Assembly (NCBI RefSeq): GCF_900109095.1
Contig: NZ_FNYZ01000008.1
Span: 1 to 64,000, forward strand
DNA from: Sphingobium sp. AP50
GTDB taxonomy: Bacteria > Pseudomonadota > Alphaproteobacteria > Sphingomonadales > Sphingomonadaceae
Direction of reading: 5' to 3'
DNA: 64,000 nt
Part shown: in pieces, positions 1-7,636 of the stretch
Layout of the letters: each line of letters begins with the position of its first letter
Position numbering within the stretch: position 1 is the first letter of the stretch
Notes under the pieces: generated by a model
Told to the model about the DNA's origin: nothing
What the model saw: the letters and a program-made list of their open reading frames with translations, nothing else
Databases searched by the model: none
Made by a program: the position numbers and the translations under genes

Positions 1-89
1 GCGAAGGCCTCGCTCAGGATCTCCTGCCGTTCCTCGTCGTTCCAACGGCGACGCCGCTCCGGCCCGGAAAACACCGTGATCTGACCCAT
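1..89 (-). CDS. tnpA: IS66-family TnpA, N-terminal part (runs off the window)
   Basis: The minus strand from position 89 encodes an N-terminus beginning MGQITVFSGPERRRRW and continuing through a DEERQEI segment. This is the characteristic start of the small IS66 accessory protein TnpA (OrfA), a helix-turn-helix-like protein needed with TnpB and TnpC for IS66 transposition. Only about 29 residues lie in the window; the rest is beyond base 1. The reading frame is open to the edge, so there is no sign of decay in what is visible. It belongs to the same element whose end lies near position 174. Confidence 0.8.
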   Translation of the reverse strand, partial: MGQITVFSGPERRRRWNDEERQEILSEAF

Positions 90-174
90 CGACCGCTCCT
101 AAGCGCACTCTTAAGAGCGCACTTAAGACCGCTCGCTCACCTCATCGGCAAGGCGGGCTTCGCCGGATGGGTAC
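1..174 (-). mobile_element. End of an IS66-like insertion sequence
   Basis: The 85 bases between the TnpA start and position 174 carry no gene but contain related motifs (taagcgcactcttaag and taagagcgcacttaag) of the kind found in an IS leader. The end is placed at 174 because the plus strand reads ...GGATGGGTAC there, so on the minus strand the element would begin GTAC-CCATCC. IS66 ends typically begin with GTA. Immediately beyond, the host gene's zinc motif reads normally up to Cys-Gly-Ser and then stops matching. The exact terminus is an inference; the other end and any target duplication are outside the window. Confidence 0.6.
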
Positions 175-1599
175 AGAGCCACAGACGCATAGTTCGTTTC
201 TTCCCACTTTGGCGCGTGCTTTGGGTTTCGCAGTCGCCCTCGGAAACTCCGAGATCGTCTGTCTGCTCGCCTGCATTTGCGGTGTCCGGAAAAATCTCAG
301 TTCCTCGTTAGCCTCCTGGTAGTAGGCCTGTCGCTCTGCGTTCCAGTCCTCAAATTCCATCAAAAGCAAATCTTCGGAATTTGTTTTGCCCGCAAACTTC
401 GGCGCGTCAGTCGCAATGCCGATCACTCTCTTGATAGTCGGCATTCTGAGCTTTGCAGCCCCACACGCTATCTCAAGCATGCCGGAACGTACCTCCCGAT
501 AGGTCTCTGAGTTTCGGAGATCATCTGAAGCTTTGAGTTGAAGGAACACGTACACCATGCCTTCGTAGAATGAGGGCATTAGCGAGACATTACGAACCAC
601 TGGCGCATCAGATTCTGGGAAGTTTCTTATCGACTTCAGCATGAAGTCCGAAAGGCCCCGCCGAGAAAAACGCGGCTCCATGGCCATGAAATGCAAGGCG
701 CTCTTGCCGTGGAAAGGCTTGCTGTTTCCGCCAAGCACACCCTTGAGCGCGTTGTTGGACGTGATCTGTAGCAAGCGATCCCAGAAATACGAAGTTTGGT
801 TTGCCGCTTTCCGTCGCGCATATGGCTCGCTGCGCTCAAAGTCGAACCACTCGCCTTCACCGATATGAACCGTATCGAACGCGTCGAGTGTACCGATCAT
901 ATGGCGGTTTTTCTTCTCGTCAAAATTGAGGAAGTAGTGCGCGATGACATCTTCCTCCCCGCAATACGATAGGGCGTGACGCTGAATCGCTCCAAGTTTT
1001 GCATCCAGATAAGCCGTGAAATCGAAGATCGTATCGAGTTCGGTCAGGGCGATTTCCAAATTCTCGATATCGAGAATGTGGACGGGATGGTTCCGATCAA
1101 CCTGCACGAAAAATGGGTGATCTAACCGCTCGCCTTTCTCCTCGTAGGAGATCGCCAAGCTACCCGAAACGTTTGCCGAAGAAGCTCGCTTGCAAGCCTC
1201 TTTCACGCCATGCGCAACAACGATCTTATGACACCTCACCTGGCCTGGATCGATAGGAATAGGAAATGGCTGTTTCTTCTGAGGATCTAGATAGATCGAT
1301 CGCCCGGAACGAATGTACCTCTCCGCGCCGTGGGCGGTGGCAACCTGCTTGTCGATGACTTCCTTGCGCCAGCGTTTCCAAGCCAGATTAACGTCTTCTG
1401 GATTTTGGTCGAATCTCCGATTTTCTCGGTCGAAGAAAATCAGAACATCATTCTGAAAGACGACGAGCAGGTCGCACAGTTCTTTTCCATCGTCGCGGCA
1501 CGGATTAGGATAACTCCAAAGGCGCAAAAAGGTGCGGTCGCACAATTCCGCCAATAGCCGCTCAGTGGGCGATACTCCTTCAGATTTTAAGATGGCCAT
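142..1599 (-). pseudogene. SEC-C motif protein, C-terminus disrupted by the IS66-like element
   Basis: A 485-residue reading frame begins MAILKSEGVSPTERLL. Near the C-terminus it has the signature VGRNELCVCGS, the first half of a SEC-C zinc motif (normally CxCGSGKKxKxCC). After Gly-Ser the sequence becomes VPIRRSPPCR and stops, so the second cysteine pair is lost. The switch coincides with the likely IS66 boundary near 174. The first 60 residues contain GKELCDLLVVF and VLIFFD, reminiscent of a PD-(D/E)xK-like nuclease core; that is only an impression. Codon use is less GC-rich than in the flanking genes, which suggests an acquired accessory gene. Function unknown. The start is supported by a possible promoter just upstream. 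Confidence 0.6.
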
Positions 1600-1604
1600 G
1601 GCGG

Positions 1605-1635
1605 ATCATATCACGGCTGGAACGGCACGTTCCAA
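1605..1635 (-). promoter_or_regulatory. Candidate promoter with palindromic operator for the SEC-C gene
   Basis: On the minus strand TTGGAA (1635-1630) and TATGAT (1610-1605) are 19 bases apart and lie just upstream of the ATG at 1599. Between and overlapping them is a perfect inverted repeat, TGGAACG-gca-CGTTCCA (1618-1634). A palindrome inside a promoter is typical of a repressor or activator site. The distance from the -10 to the ATG is very short, so the transcript would be nearly leaderless. No regulator is identified in the window. Confidence 0.35.
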
Positions 1636-2210
1636 TAATTACGGCATACGTATCGGCAACGAAAACAACCTTATCGCTTTAGGCGAAGTTCCGCAGGTGG
1701 CACGTCTGTTCGGTGCTCACAGAGCCCGAAAGCTGCCGGTCCAAAATCGGCCATTTCCAGTCCTCTCAAACAATCGCCGCCGTCATCCCCCCTCCCAAAA
1801 AACATCCCCCTACCAATGTAGGATAATCTCTGATCTATCCTGCCAGATGAAACCCCGGCGCCTCACCTCCATGCTCGCACCCTCGGCCCCACAACCGGGC
1901 CGCCGACCCGTGACCTGCAAGGCGCGTCACCGGCGCGGTGCTGTGACCCGATCGGCGCGTTCCCGGTGCGCCGGTATGACCCGGCTGTCGCGTCGCGGGC
2001 GCTTGCCTGCCGCTTTGCAGGTGCAAAACCCCGTAAATGGCGCGCATCGACACTGTGAACTTCCGGCCCGTGACCCTGGTGGCGCGTCACTATGACCGCA
2101 ATCCCCCCATCGCAGTGGCGCTTGGGGCGTCCCAAGCAAATCCTTCGCTTGCGCCCGCGCCGTCGCCGCCTATCTCTGTCGCCCACCGAATCGCAGTTTG
2201 AAAGCCTGAC
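1636..2210. other. Intergenic stretch without a recognisable gene
   Basis: About 570 bases lie between the SEC-C gene and trxB. Reading frames here are short or are antisense shadows. The second half is GC-rich with loosely repeated pieces: ggcgcgtcac occurs at 1921-1930 and again at 2081-2090, each preceded by gtgacc. No tRNA, promoter consensus or clear hairpin was found. It probably contains the trxB promoter. Confidence 0.5.
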
Positions 2211-3173
2211 ATGACCGCCACCCATTCCACCCGCATGTTGATCCTCGGCTCCGGCCCGGCCGGCTTGTCCGCCGCCATTTACGGCGCGCGCGCGGGCCTC
2301 GCGCCGATCGTGGTGCAGGGGATGCAGCCGGGCGGCCAGCTCACCATCACCACCGACGTCGAAAATTATCCCGGCTTCAAGGATGTGATCCAGGGCCCCT
2401 GGTTGATGGAACAGATGCAGGCGCAGGCCGAACATGTCGGCGCGCAGATGATGTATGACCAGATCGTCGACATCGATCTCTCCGAACGCCCCTTCCGCCT
2501 GCGCGGCGACGGTGGCACCCTTTATGTCGCCGACACTTTGGTCATCTGCACCGGCGCGCAGGCCAAATGGCTGGGCGTCGAGGGTGAGGAGCATTTGCAG
2601 GGCAAGGGCGTGTCCGCCTGCGCCACCTGCGACGGCTTCTTCTATCGCGGCAAGAAGGTCGTGGTGATCGGCGGCGGCAACACCGCGGTCGAGGAAGCGC
2701 TCTACCTCACCAACCACAGCCATGACGTGACGCTGATCCACCGCCGCGATTCGCTGCGCGCGGAAAAGATCTTGCAGGCCCGCCTTCATGCCCATCCGAA
2801 TATCAAGGTGCTGTGGAACAAGGCCGTCGACAAGTTCGTCAGCGGCGGCACGCCCGAAGGGCTGGTCGGCGTCGACCTGACCGACACCGTGACCGGCGAA
2901 AAGTCGCATGTGGCCACCGACGGCGGCTTCGTCGCGATCGGCCATCACCCCGCGACCGAATTGTTCGAAGGCAAGCTGCCGCTCGACGAAGGTTATATCG
3001 TGGTGGAAAAGGGCACGACCCGCACCGCCATCCCCGGCGTCTTCGCGGCGGGCGACGTGACCGACAAAATCTATCGCCAGGCCGTCACCGCCGCCGGCAT
3101 GGGCTGCATGGCCGCGCTGGACGTCGAAAAATTCCTGGCGGAAGCCGATTTCGAGGAACTGGTCGAGGCCTAA
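2211..3173 (+). CDS. trxB: Thioredoxin reductase
   Basis: A 320-residue protein of the usual length for the low-molecular-weight enzyme, which passes electrons from NADPH through FAD and a disulfide to thioredoxin in the cytoplasm. The FAD-binding GSGPAGL motif is at about residues 13-19, the redox-active CATC at 137-140, and the NADPH-binding GGGNTA at 154-159 followed by HRRDSLRAEKIL. The C-terminal FAD motif (GVFAAGDV) is also present. The ATG at 2211 puts the FAD motif at the normal distance from the N-terminus. It is transcribed alone or with the downstream pair; a large inverted repeat begins 13 bases after its stop. Complete, with no anomalies. Confidence 0.96.
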   Translation: MTATHSTRMLILGSGPAGLSAAIYGARAGLAPIVVQGMQPGGQLTITTDVENYPGFKDVIQGPWLMEQMQAQAEHVGAQMMYDQIVDIDLSERPFRLRGDGGTLYVADTLVICTGAQAKWLGVEGEEHLQGKGVSACATCDGFFYRGKKVVVIGGGNTAVEEALYLTNHSHDVTLIHRRDSLRAEKILQARLHAHPNIKVLWNKAVDKFVSGGTPEGLVGVDLTDTVTGEKSHVATDGGFVAIGHHPATELFEGKLPLDEGYIVVEKGTTRTAIPGVFAAGDVTDKIYRQAVTAAGMGCMAALDVEKFLAEADFEELVEA

Positions 3174-3185
3174 GCTTCTCCTTCA

Positions 3186-3239
3186 GCGCCTTGCATCGCG
3201 TTCTCTATCATGATAGTAGAGAATATAGATGCAAGGCGC
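3186..3239. repeat. Long nested inverted repeat between trxB and the next gene
   Basis: GCGCCTTGCATC (3186-3197) pairs with GATGCAAGGCGC (3228-3239), and inside it TTCTCTA (3201-3207) pairs with TAGAGAA (3217-3223) around the palindrome TATCATGATA. The structure could stop trxB transcription, although no T-run follows. It also contains the ATG assigned to the next gene (3229) within its right arm, together with any ribosome-binding bases just before it. Confidence 0.75.
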
Positions 3240-3828
3240 ATTTCGTCTAAGCGGTCCGCCGCAGGACCAAGCTCTCTGGGACAGGATATCCTCTTATAGG
3301 ATTGGCCCGGAGGACGCAGATTTTCCCTTCGAAGCGCGACTGGCGCGGGAAAATGGCTGGACGCTCGATCATGCCCGGCGGGTGGTCGAGGAATATCGCC
3401 GCTTCTGTTTCCTCGCGGTCACCGGCCCTGATCAGGCCACGCCATCCGATGCGGTCGATCAGGCCTGGCACCTTCATCTGACCTATAGCCGCGATTATTG
3501 GGACCGCTTCTGCCCGACAATATTGGGCCGCCCCCTCCATCATGAACCGACCCGTGGCGGTCCGGCGGAGCAGGGGCGCTTCTTCGACCAATATGCCCGC
3601 ACCCTGCGCCGCTACGAACAGATTTTCGGGGAAGCGCCCCCCGCCGACATCTGGCCCGATGCCGCCCGCCGGTTGCTCCACGATCCGCGCGCCCGCCGCG
3701 TCCATCCGGCCGACGCGCTGATCCTGCCCCGCCACCTGTTGCGCCGCATGGCCCTGCTTCTCCCCATTCTCGTCCTGATCCTCCTGTCGATTGGAAAGAT
3801 GGTGTCCTATGCCCTTGAATCCCTTTGA
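3229..3828 (+). CDS. Conserved protein with C-terminal membrane anchor, partner of a TIGR04222-like protein
   Basis: A 199-residue protein with a soluble N-terminal region rich in Trp, Arg and His (DQAWHLHLTYSRDYW near residues 78-92) and one hydrophobic helix at about 173-190, just before the C-terminus. The WHxH pattern recalls the glycine-rich-domain/DUF1399-like proteins encoded beside TIGR04222 membrane proteins; that match is from memory and the function is unknown. It overlaps the next gene by 20 bases, implying one operon. The assigned start lies inside a hairpin arm; no other ATG occurs until the anchor, so either this start is used under structural control or a GTG/TTG further on is. 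Confidence 0.6.
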   Translation: MQGAFRLSGPPQDQALWDRISSYRIGPEDADFPFEARLARENGWTLDHARRVVEEYRRFCFLAVTGPDQATPSDAVDQAWHLHLTYSRDYWDRFCPTILGRPLHHEPTRGGPAEQGRFFDQYARTLRRYEQIFGEAPPADIWPDAARRLLHDPRARRVHPADALILPRHLLRRMALLLPILVLILLSIGKMVSYALESL

Positions 3829-4642
3829 CCTGACCGGTGGCCCGTTCCTGCTGCTCTATATCGTCCTGCTGCTGCTGGCGACGATCGCCGCCTTCCGCAT
3901 CCCGCACCGGCTGCGTTCGGACGGGCGCGCGGGTCAGTCTTTCGACGCGGATCATCTCGCCTATCTGTCCGGCGGCCCGACCCGCTATGTCGACACGCTG
4001 GTCGCCCGCCTGCTGACATCGGACCTGCTGACCCTGTCGGGCCGACACAAGTTGATGTCGAAAGGCGCAGGTCAGGGGCGAACCGCAGCGGAGATGCACG
4101 TCCTCGCCCTGCCGGGAGAGGTCGGATGGAGCGCGATCGAACGCGCCGCCATCGACTATGCCGAACCGATCCGTCGCGATCTGGTGCGGCGGCATCTGCT
4201 GATCGATGAAGACAAGGTGCTGCTGCTCCGCCTCTGGCAGACCCTGCCTTTCGCGGCACTGCTGTTGTTCGGCGCGATCAAATGGGAAGTCGGCACGATG
4301 CGCGACCGCCCCGTCGGTTTCCTCACGGTCCTGCTGGTGCTGACCTTCATCTTCGCGATCATCCGCTTCGCATCGGTCGACCGGCGCACCTGGGCCGGCA
4401 TCGCCGCGCTGGAGGATGCACGCAGCAGCGCGGACCGATTACGGCGCGCGGCGGTGTCGGACGAAATTCCGCTGGCCGTCGCCCTGTTCGGCACGACGGT
4501 CCTCATCGGCTCCTACTGGTCCGACTATCATGACTTGCGCCGCGCCAGCAGCAATGATGGCGGGAGCAGCAGCAGCGACTCATCGTCGGATGGCGGTTGC
4601 GGCGGGGGAGGATGTGGTGGGTGCGGAGGCGGGGGCGACTAA
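3809..4642 (+). CDS. TIGR04222-like membrane protein with Gly/Cys-rich tail
   Basis: A 277-residue protein. The ATG at 3809 (MPLNPFDLTGGP) is chosen over a TTG at 3791 because it gives the compact overlap with the upstream gene and starts just before the first membrane helix (about residues 12-30). Two more hydrophobic segments lie near residues 145-165 and 168-185, and another near 225-245. The tail is Ser/Asp-rich and then a run of Gly and Cys (GGCGGGGCGGCGGGGD). This architecture matches TIGR04222-type membrane proteins, whose biochemical role is not established. The cysteines could bind metal or form disulfides. It is cotranscribed with the preceding gene and ends at a large hairpin shared with the convergent acyl carrier protein gene. 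Confidence 0.7.
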   Translation: MPLNPFDLTGGPFLLLYIVLLLLATIAAFRIPHRLRSDGRAGQSFDADHLAYLSGGPTRYVDTLVARLLTSDLLTLSGRHKLMSKGAGQGRTAAEMHVLALPGEVGWSAIERAAIDYAEPIRRDLVRRHLLIDEDKVLLLRLWQTLPFAALLLFGAIKWEVGTMRDRPVGFLTVLLVLTFIFAIIRFASVDRRTWAGIAALEDARSSADRLRRAAVSDEIPLAVALFGTTVLIGSYWSDYHDLRRASSNDGGSSSSDSSSDGGCGGGGCGGCGGGGD

Positions 4643-4685
4643 GTGATTTCGAGTGAAATGGAACATTTCACGGCTCGGAAATCAC
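4643..4685. terminator. Bidirectional hairpin between convergent genes
   Basis: GTGATTTC (4643-4650) pairs with GAAATCAC (4678-4685), GAG with CTC, and TGAAATG (4654-4660) with CATTTCA (4664-4670) around a GAA loop. It fills the gap between the stop of the membrane protein gene and the stop of the acyl carrier protein gene at 4698, the expected place for a two-way terminator. No long T-run is present on either side. Confidence 0.6.
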
Positions 4686-4697
4686 GGAAAGCAAAAA

Positions 4698-4988
4698 TCA
4701 GCCGCCGACCTTGGCCTGTGCAAAGGCGACCAGCGATCCGAACGTCTCGAACGTGTCGCCGTCAATATCCTCATCGTCGATCAGGATGTCGAAACGATCC
4801 TCGATCTCGGTCAGCAAACCGGCGACCGCCATGGAATCCAGTTCCGGCAGCGCACCGAAAAGGGGCGTGTCCGCGTCGAAGGCGTCGACCCGATCCTGCG
4901 TCAGGCCGAGCACGTCGCGCAGCAAGGCCCGCATCATGCTGTCTACATCGAGTGTCCGGTCGACCGGCTGAGAATTTTGCGCCTGCAT
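4698..4988 (-). CDS. Acyl carrier protein of the XrtA locus
   Basis: A 96-residue acidic protein with the phosphopantetheine site LDSMAVAGL, Ser52 being the attachment residue. It would carry an acyl or aminoacyl group as a thioester in the cytoplasm. In XrtA/PEP-CTERM loci an acyl carrier protein, an AMP-forming ligase and a PLP decarboxylase travel together, and all three are here within 4 kb. The likely donor is the ligase at 6107 and the likely acceptor enzyme the GNAT protein just upstream; both links are inference. It is the last gene of a short minus-strand unit with that GNAT gene, 28 bases apart. Confidence 0.85.
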   Translation of the reverse strand: MQAQNSQPVDRTLDVDSMMRALLRDVLGLTQDRVDAFDADTPLFGALPELDSMAVAGLLTEIEDRFDILIDDEDIDGDTFETFGSLVAFAQAKVGG

Positions 4989-5016
4989 AACGGTCGCCTA
5001 ACTAGTGGTTCGCGCG

Positions 5017-6051
5017 CTAACCTACAAGCGCGGAAATGGCCGTCCGCGCCGCCGGCAACCAACTGGACAGGTAACGCGGATTGAAGGCGTCGATCCGGTG
5101 CAGTGCAATGCGCCTCTCCATCCAGTCCCGCTTATAGCCATTGTCGCCGGTGCCATAGTCGATCCGGCTGACCCGGTCCTGATCGATCGCCTGCTCGAAC
5201 ATGCGATGGCTCAGCAGCGTGCCAGGCGATCCGCCATCATGCGCGCTGTCATGGCTCAGCTTGTGGATCAGCGCGACGCCATGCTCGACCGTCCAATATT
5301 GCGTCGCCACCGCTTGCCCATCGATACGGGCAAAACCCAGCCGCAAAGTCCCCGCCGCGCTTTCCCGCTCGGCCAGATCGCGCAGGAAATCGAGGCCTGC
5401 GTCCGGCTCCGCCTGCTTCCAGCTCCGCGAATGGACATCGATATAATCCCGCCACAGCGCATCGGTCAGCCTGCTTTCGATCGACAGAGTATAGGGACTG
5501 TTGCGCCCCTTGCGACGAACCAGATTGCGCAGCTTGCCGGGGCGCTCTGCCCAATAATCGGCGAAGCTGCGACCATTGACATCCAGCAGATAGCGCCCGC
5601 CCATCGGCCGTTGTACAGTGAACCAGCCCGCCTGCCGGAGCACGCTGACAAGCGGCCCCGTCTCTTCAAGTGGATAGAGGTCGATCTGAGCATGACTTTT
5701 CAGCAACTGGCGGGCCATCGCTTCGGTCAGCTTTTGCTGCACGGCCGCGTCCGGCGCGCCAAGGAAGACCGGCGCCCATCTGAAACTATACCAGTTGGCG
5801 ATCGCGCTCGCCCGGCGCGGGGCAGGGGACAGAAGGAACAGCCAGCCTTCCCGACCGTCTTCTTGCCCATGAAGGATACGGACGGGCATGTCGGGAAAAC
5901 AATGATGATGCAGTGACGAGAACCAGTCGAAACGGTCGAACAGGCCGGGCACGCGCGCACTATCCAGCCGGCCGGCAACCGCCTGCCTTGCCTGATCGAG
6001 GCTGTGATATTCCCTTGTCGCCCGCAACCGACTATCTCCGCCCTCAGTCAC
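5017..6051 (-). CDS. GNAT-fold acyltransferase (CelD/BcsL, FemAB-like)
   Basis: A 344-residue protein starting with GTG at 6051. The C-terminal half (about 165-320) has the pattern of an Acetyltransf_6 domain: RNLVRRKGR, then DVHSRSWKQ, GFARIDGQAVATQYW, HKLSHD and RIDYGTGDNGYKRDW. Such domains transfer acyl or aminoacyl groups to sugars or peptides. With the adjacent carrier protein gene it makes a plausible two-component acylation step for the polysaccharide; the substrate is not known. It is transcribed divergently from the ligase operon with only 55 bases between the starts, so the two units probably share a regulatory region. Confidence 0.75.
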   Translation of the reverse strand: MTEGGDSRLRATREYHSLDQARQAVAGRLDSARVPGLFDRFDWFSSLHHHCFPDMPVRILHGQEDGREGWLFLLSPAPRRASAIANWYSFRWAPVFLGAPDAAVQQKLTEAMARQLLKSHAQIDLYPLEETGPLVSVLRQAGWFTVQRPMGGRYLLDVNGRSFADYWAERPGKLRNLVRRKGRNSPYTLSIESRLTDALWRDYIDVHSRSWKQAEPDAGLDFLRDLAERESAAGTLRLGFARIDGQAVATQYWTVEHGVALIHKLSHDSAHDGGSPGTLLSHRMFEQAIDQDRVSRIDYGTGDNGYKRDWMERRIALHRIDAFNPRYLSSWLPAARTAISALVG

Positions 6052-6106
6052 TTTGTTGGCCTTGGCCCCGCATAGGATAAAAACATCGATATGGAGTTAA
6101 GCGTTT

Positions 6107-7636
6107 GTGACTAACTATTTCCCCATGATCGATGGCGCGCCGGTGCAACCGATAGATCATCTGTTGCTGCGTGGCGATCCGGCCCGTCCGGCGCTGGATG
6201 GCCGATCGGGCAGCTATGCCTATGCGGAACTGGAAGAGACGCTGGGGCGACTGGCGGGCTGGCTCGCCGGATTCGGGCTGGAGCCGGGCGCGCGGGTCGC
6301 AAGCTGGATCGCCAAGGGGCCGGTCGCCGCGCTCATGCCGCTGGCCGCGCCGCGCGCCGGCCTCGTCCATGTGCCCGTCAATCCGCTGCTCAAACATGCT
6401 CAGGTCGCCCATATTCTGGCGGATAGCGGCGCGGCACTGCTCATTGCCACGGGCGCGCGACTCGACAGCCTGCAACCCGGTGATGTGCCCGCTTCATGCC
6501 AACTCCATCGGGAGGATGACGCCGCCTGCGCCATGAGTGGCGGTCCCGCGATCGGCCCCTCCACCGCCGCCCCGAATGATCTGGCGGCGATCCTCTATAC
6601 CAGCGGATCGACCGGTCGCCCCAAGGGGGTTGTGCTGACCCATGCCAATTTGTGGCTCGGCGCGGTGGCGGTGGCGGATTATCTCCATTTGACGGAAGAG
6701 GATCGCACCGCCTGCGTCCTGCCCTTCAGCTTCGACTATGGGCAGAATCAACTGCTTTCCACCTGGTATGCCGGTGGATGCGTCTATCCGCTCGACTATC
6801 TGACGCCGCGCGACGTGCTGAAGCTGGTCGATCGGCGCGACATCACGACGCTGGCGGGGGTGCCGCCGCTCTGGGTGCAACTGGCCGAACTGGACTGGCC
6901 GGCGGAGGTTGCGGGGAAGCTGCGGCGCCTGACCAACAGCGGCGGCGCCTTGACTCGCCCACTGGTAGCAAAGCTGCGCGCGCTGTTCCCCCAGGCCGAT
7001 CTTTACCCGATGTACGGGCTGACCGAGGCGTTCCGCTCGACCTACCTGCCGCCCGCATTGGTCGACAGCCATCCCGACTCGATGGGCCGGGCCATTCCCT
7101 TCGCGGAAATATTGGTGGTTCGCCCCGATGGCAGCCTGACGGATGCGGGTGAGCCGGGGGAACTGGTTCATTGCGGCCCGCTGGTGGCGCAGGGCTATTG
7201 GCGCGATCCCGCGCGCACGGCGGAGCGTTTCAAGCCCGCGCCAGCCGCATCGCGCTATGGCGGCATGGCGGTCTGGTCCGGCGATACGGTGCGGCGCGAT
7301 GCCGAGGGTCTGCTCTATTTCGTTGGTCGCGACGACGCCATGATCAAGTCCGCCGGCAATCGCATCAGCCCGACCGAGATTGAGGAGGCGGCCGTCGCCA
7401 TACCGGGCGTGGCCGAAGCGGTCGCGCTGGGCGTAAAGGATGATCGGCTGGGGCAAGCGGTACGCCTGCTGCTTCGCTCTGCCGATCCGACCATCACGGA
7501 TAAGGTCACCATTCATCTCAAACAGGAACTGCCCAACTTCATGCAGCCCAGGGACATGGTCATAGTGTCGGAATTTCCCCGTAACCCCAATGGCAAGATC
7601 GACCGGGTCGCACTGGCAAAGGACTATGGCGCATGA
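6107..7636 (+). CDS. AMP-forming acyl ligase, exosortase A-associated
   Basis: A 509-residue member of the adenylate-forming family. The phosphate-binding loop YTSGSTGRPKGVVLTH is at about 165-180. The later motifs YGLTE and the hinge followed by NRISPTEIEEA and the C-terminal NGKIDR lysine are all present, so it should be active. It resembles the ligases of XrtA loci (TIGR03098), thought to load an acyl carrier protein. It begins with GTG at 6107, with an ATG six codons on as the alternative. The stop overlaps the ATG of the decarboxylase gene (ATGA), showing translational coupling. Confidence 0.88.
   Translation: MTNYFPMIDGAPVQPIDHLLLRGDPARPALDGRSGSYAYAELEETLGRLAGWLAGFGLEPGARVASWIAKGPVAALMPLAAPRAGLVHVPVNPLLKHAQVAHILADSGAALLIATGARLDSLQPGDVPASCQLHREDDAACAMSGGPAIGPSTAAPNDLAAILYTSGSTGRPKGVVLTHANLWLGAVAVADYLHLTEEDRTACVLPFSFDYGQNQLLSTWYAGGCVYPLDYLTPRDVLKLVDRRDITTLAGVPPLWVQLAELDWPAEVAGKLRRLTNSGGALTRPLVAKLRALFPQADLYPMYGLTEAFRSTYLPPALVDSHPDSMGRAIPFAEILVVRPDGSLTDAGEPGELVHCGPLVAQGYWRDPARTAERFKPAPAASRYGGMAVWSGDTVRRDAEGLLYFVGRDDAMIKSAGNRISPTEIEEAAVAIPGVAEAVALGVKDDRLGQAVRLLLRSADPTITDKVTIHLKQELPNFMQPRDMVIVSEFPRNPNGKIDRVALAKDYGA

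Noticed and set aside
1863..2948. A 361-residue minus-strand frame opposite trxB
   Set aside because: It is antisense to an unmistakable trxB, as expected in high-GC DNA; its sequence is Asp/His/Ala-rich without motifs.
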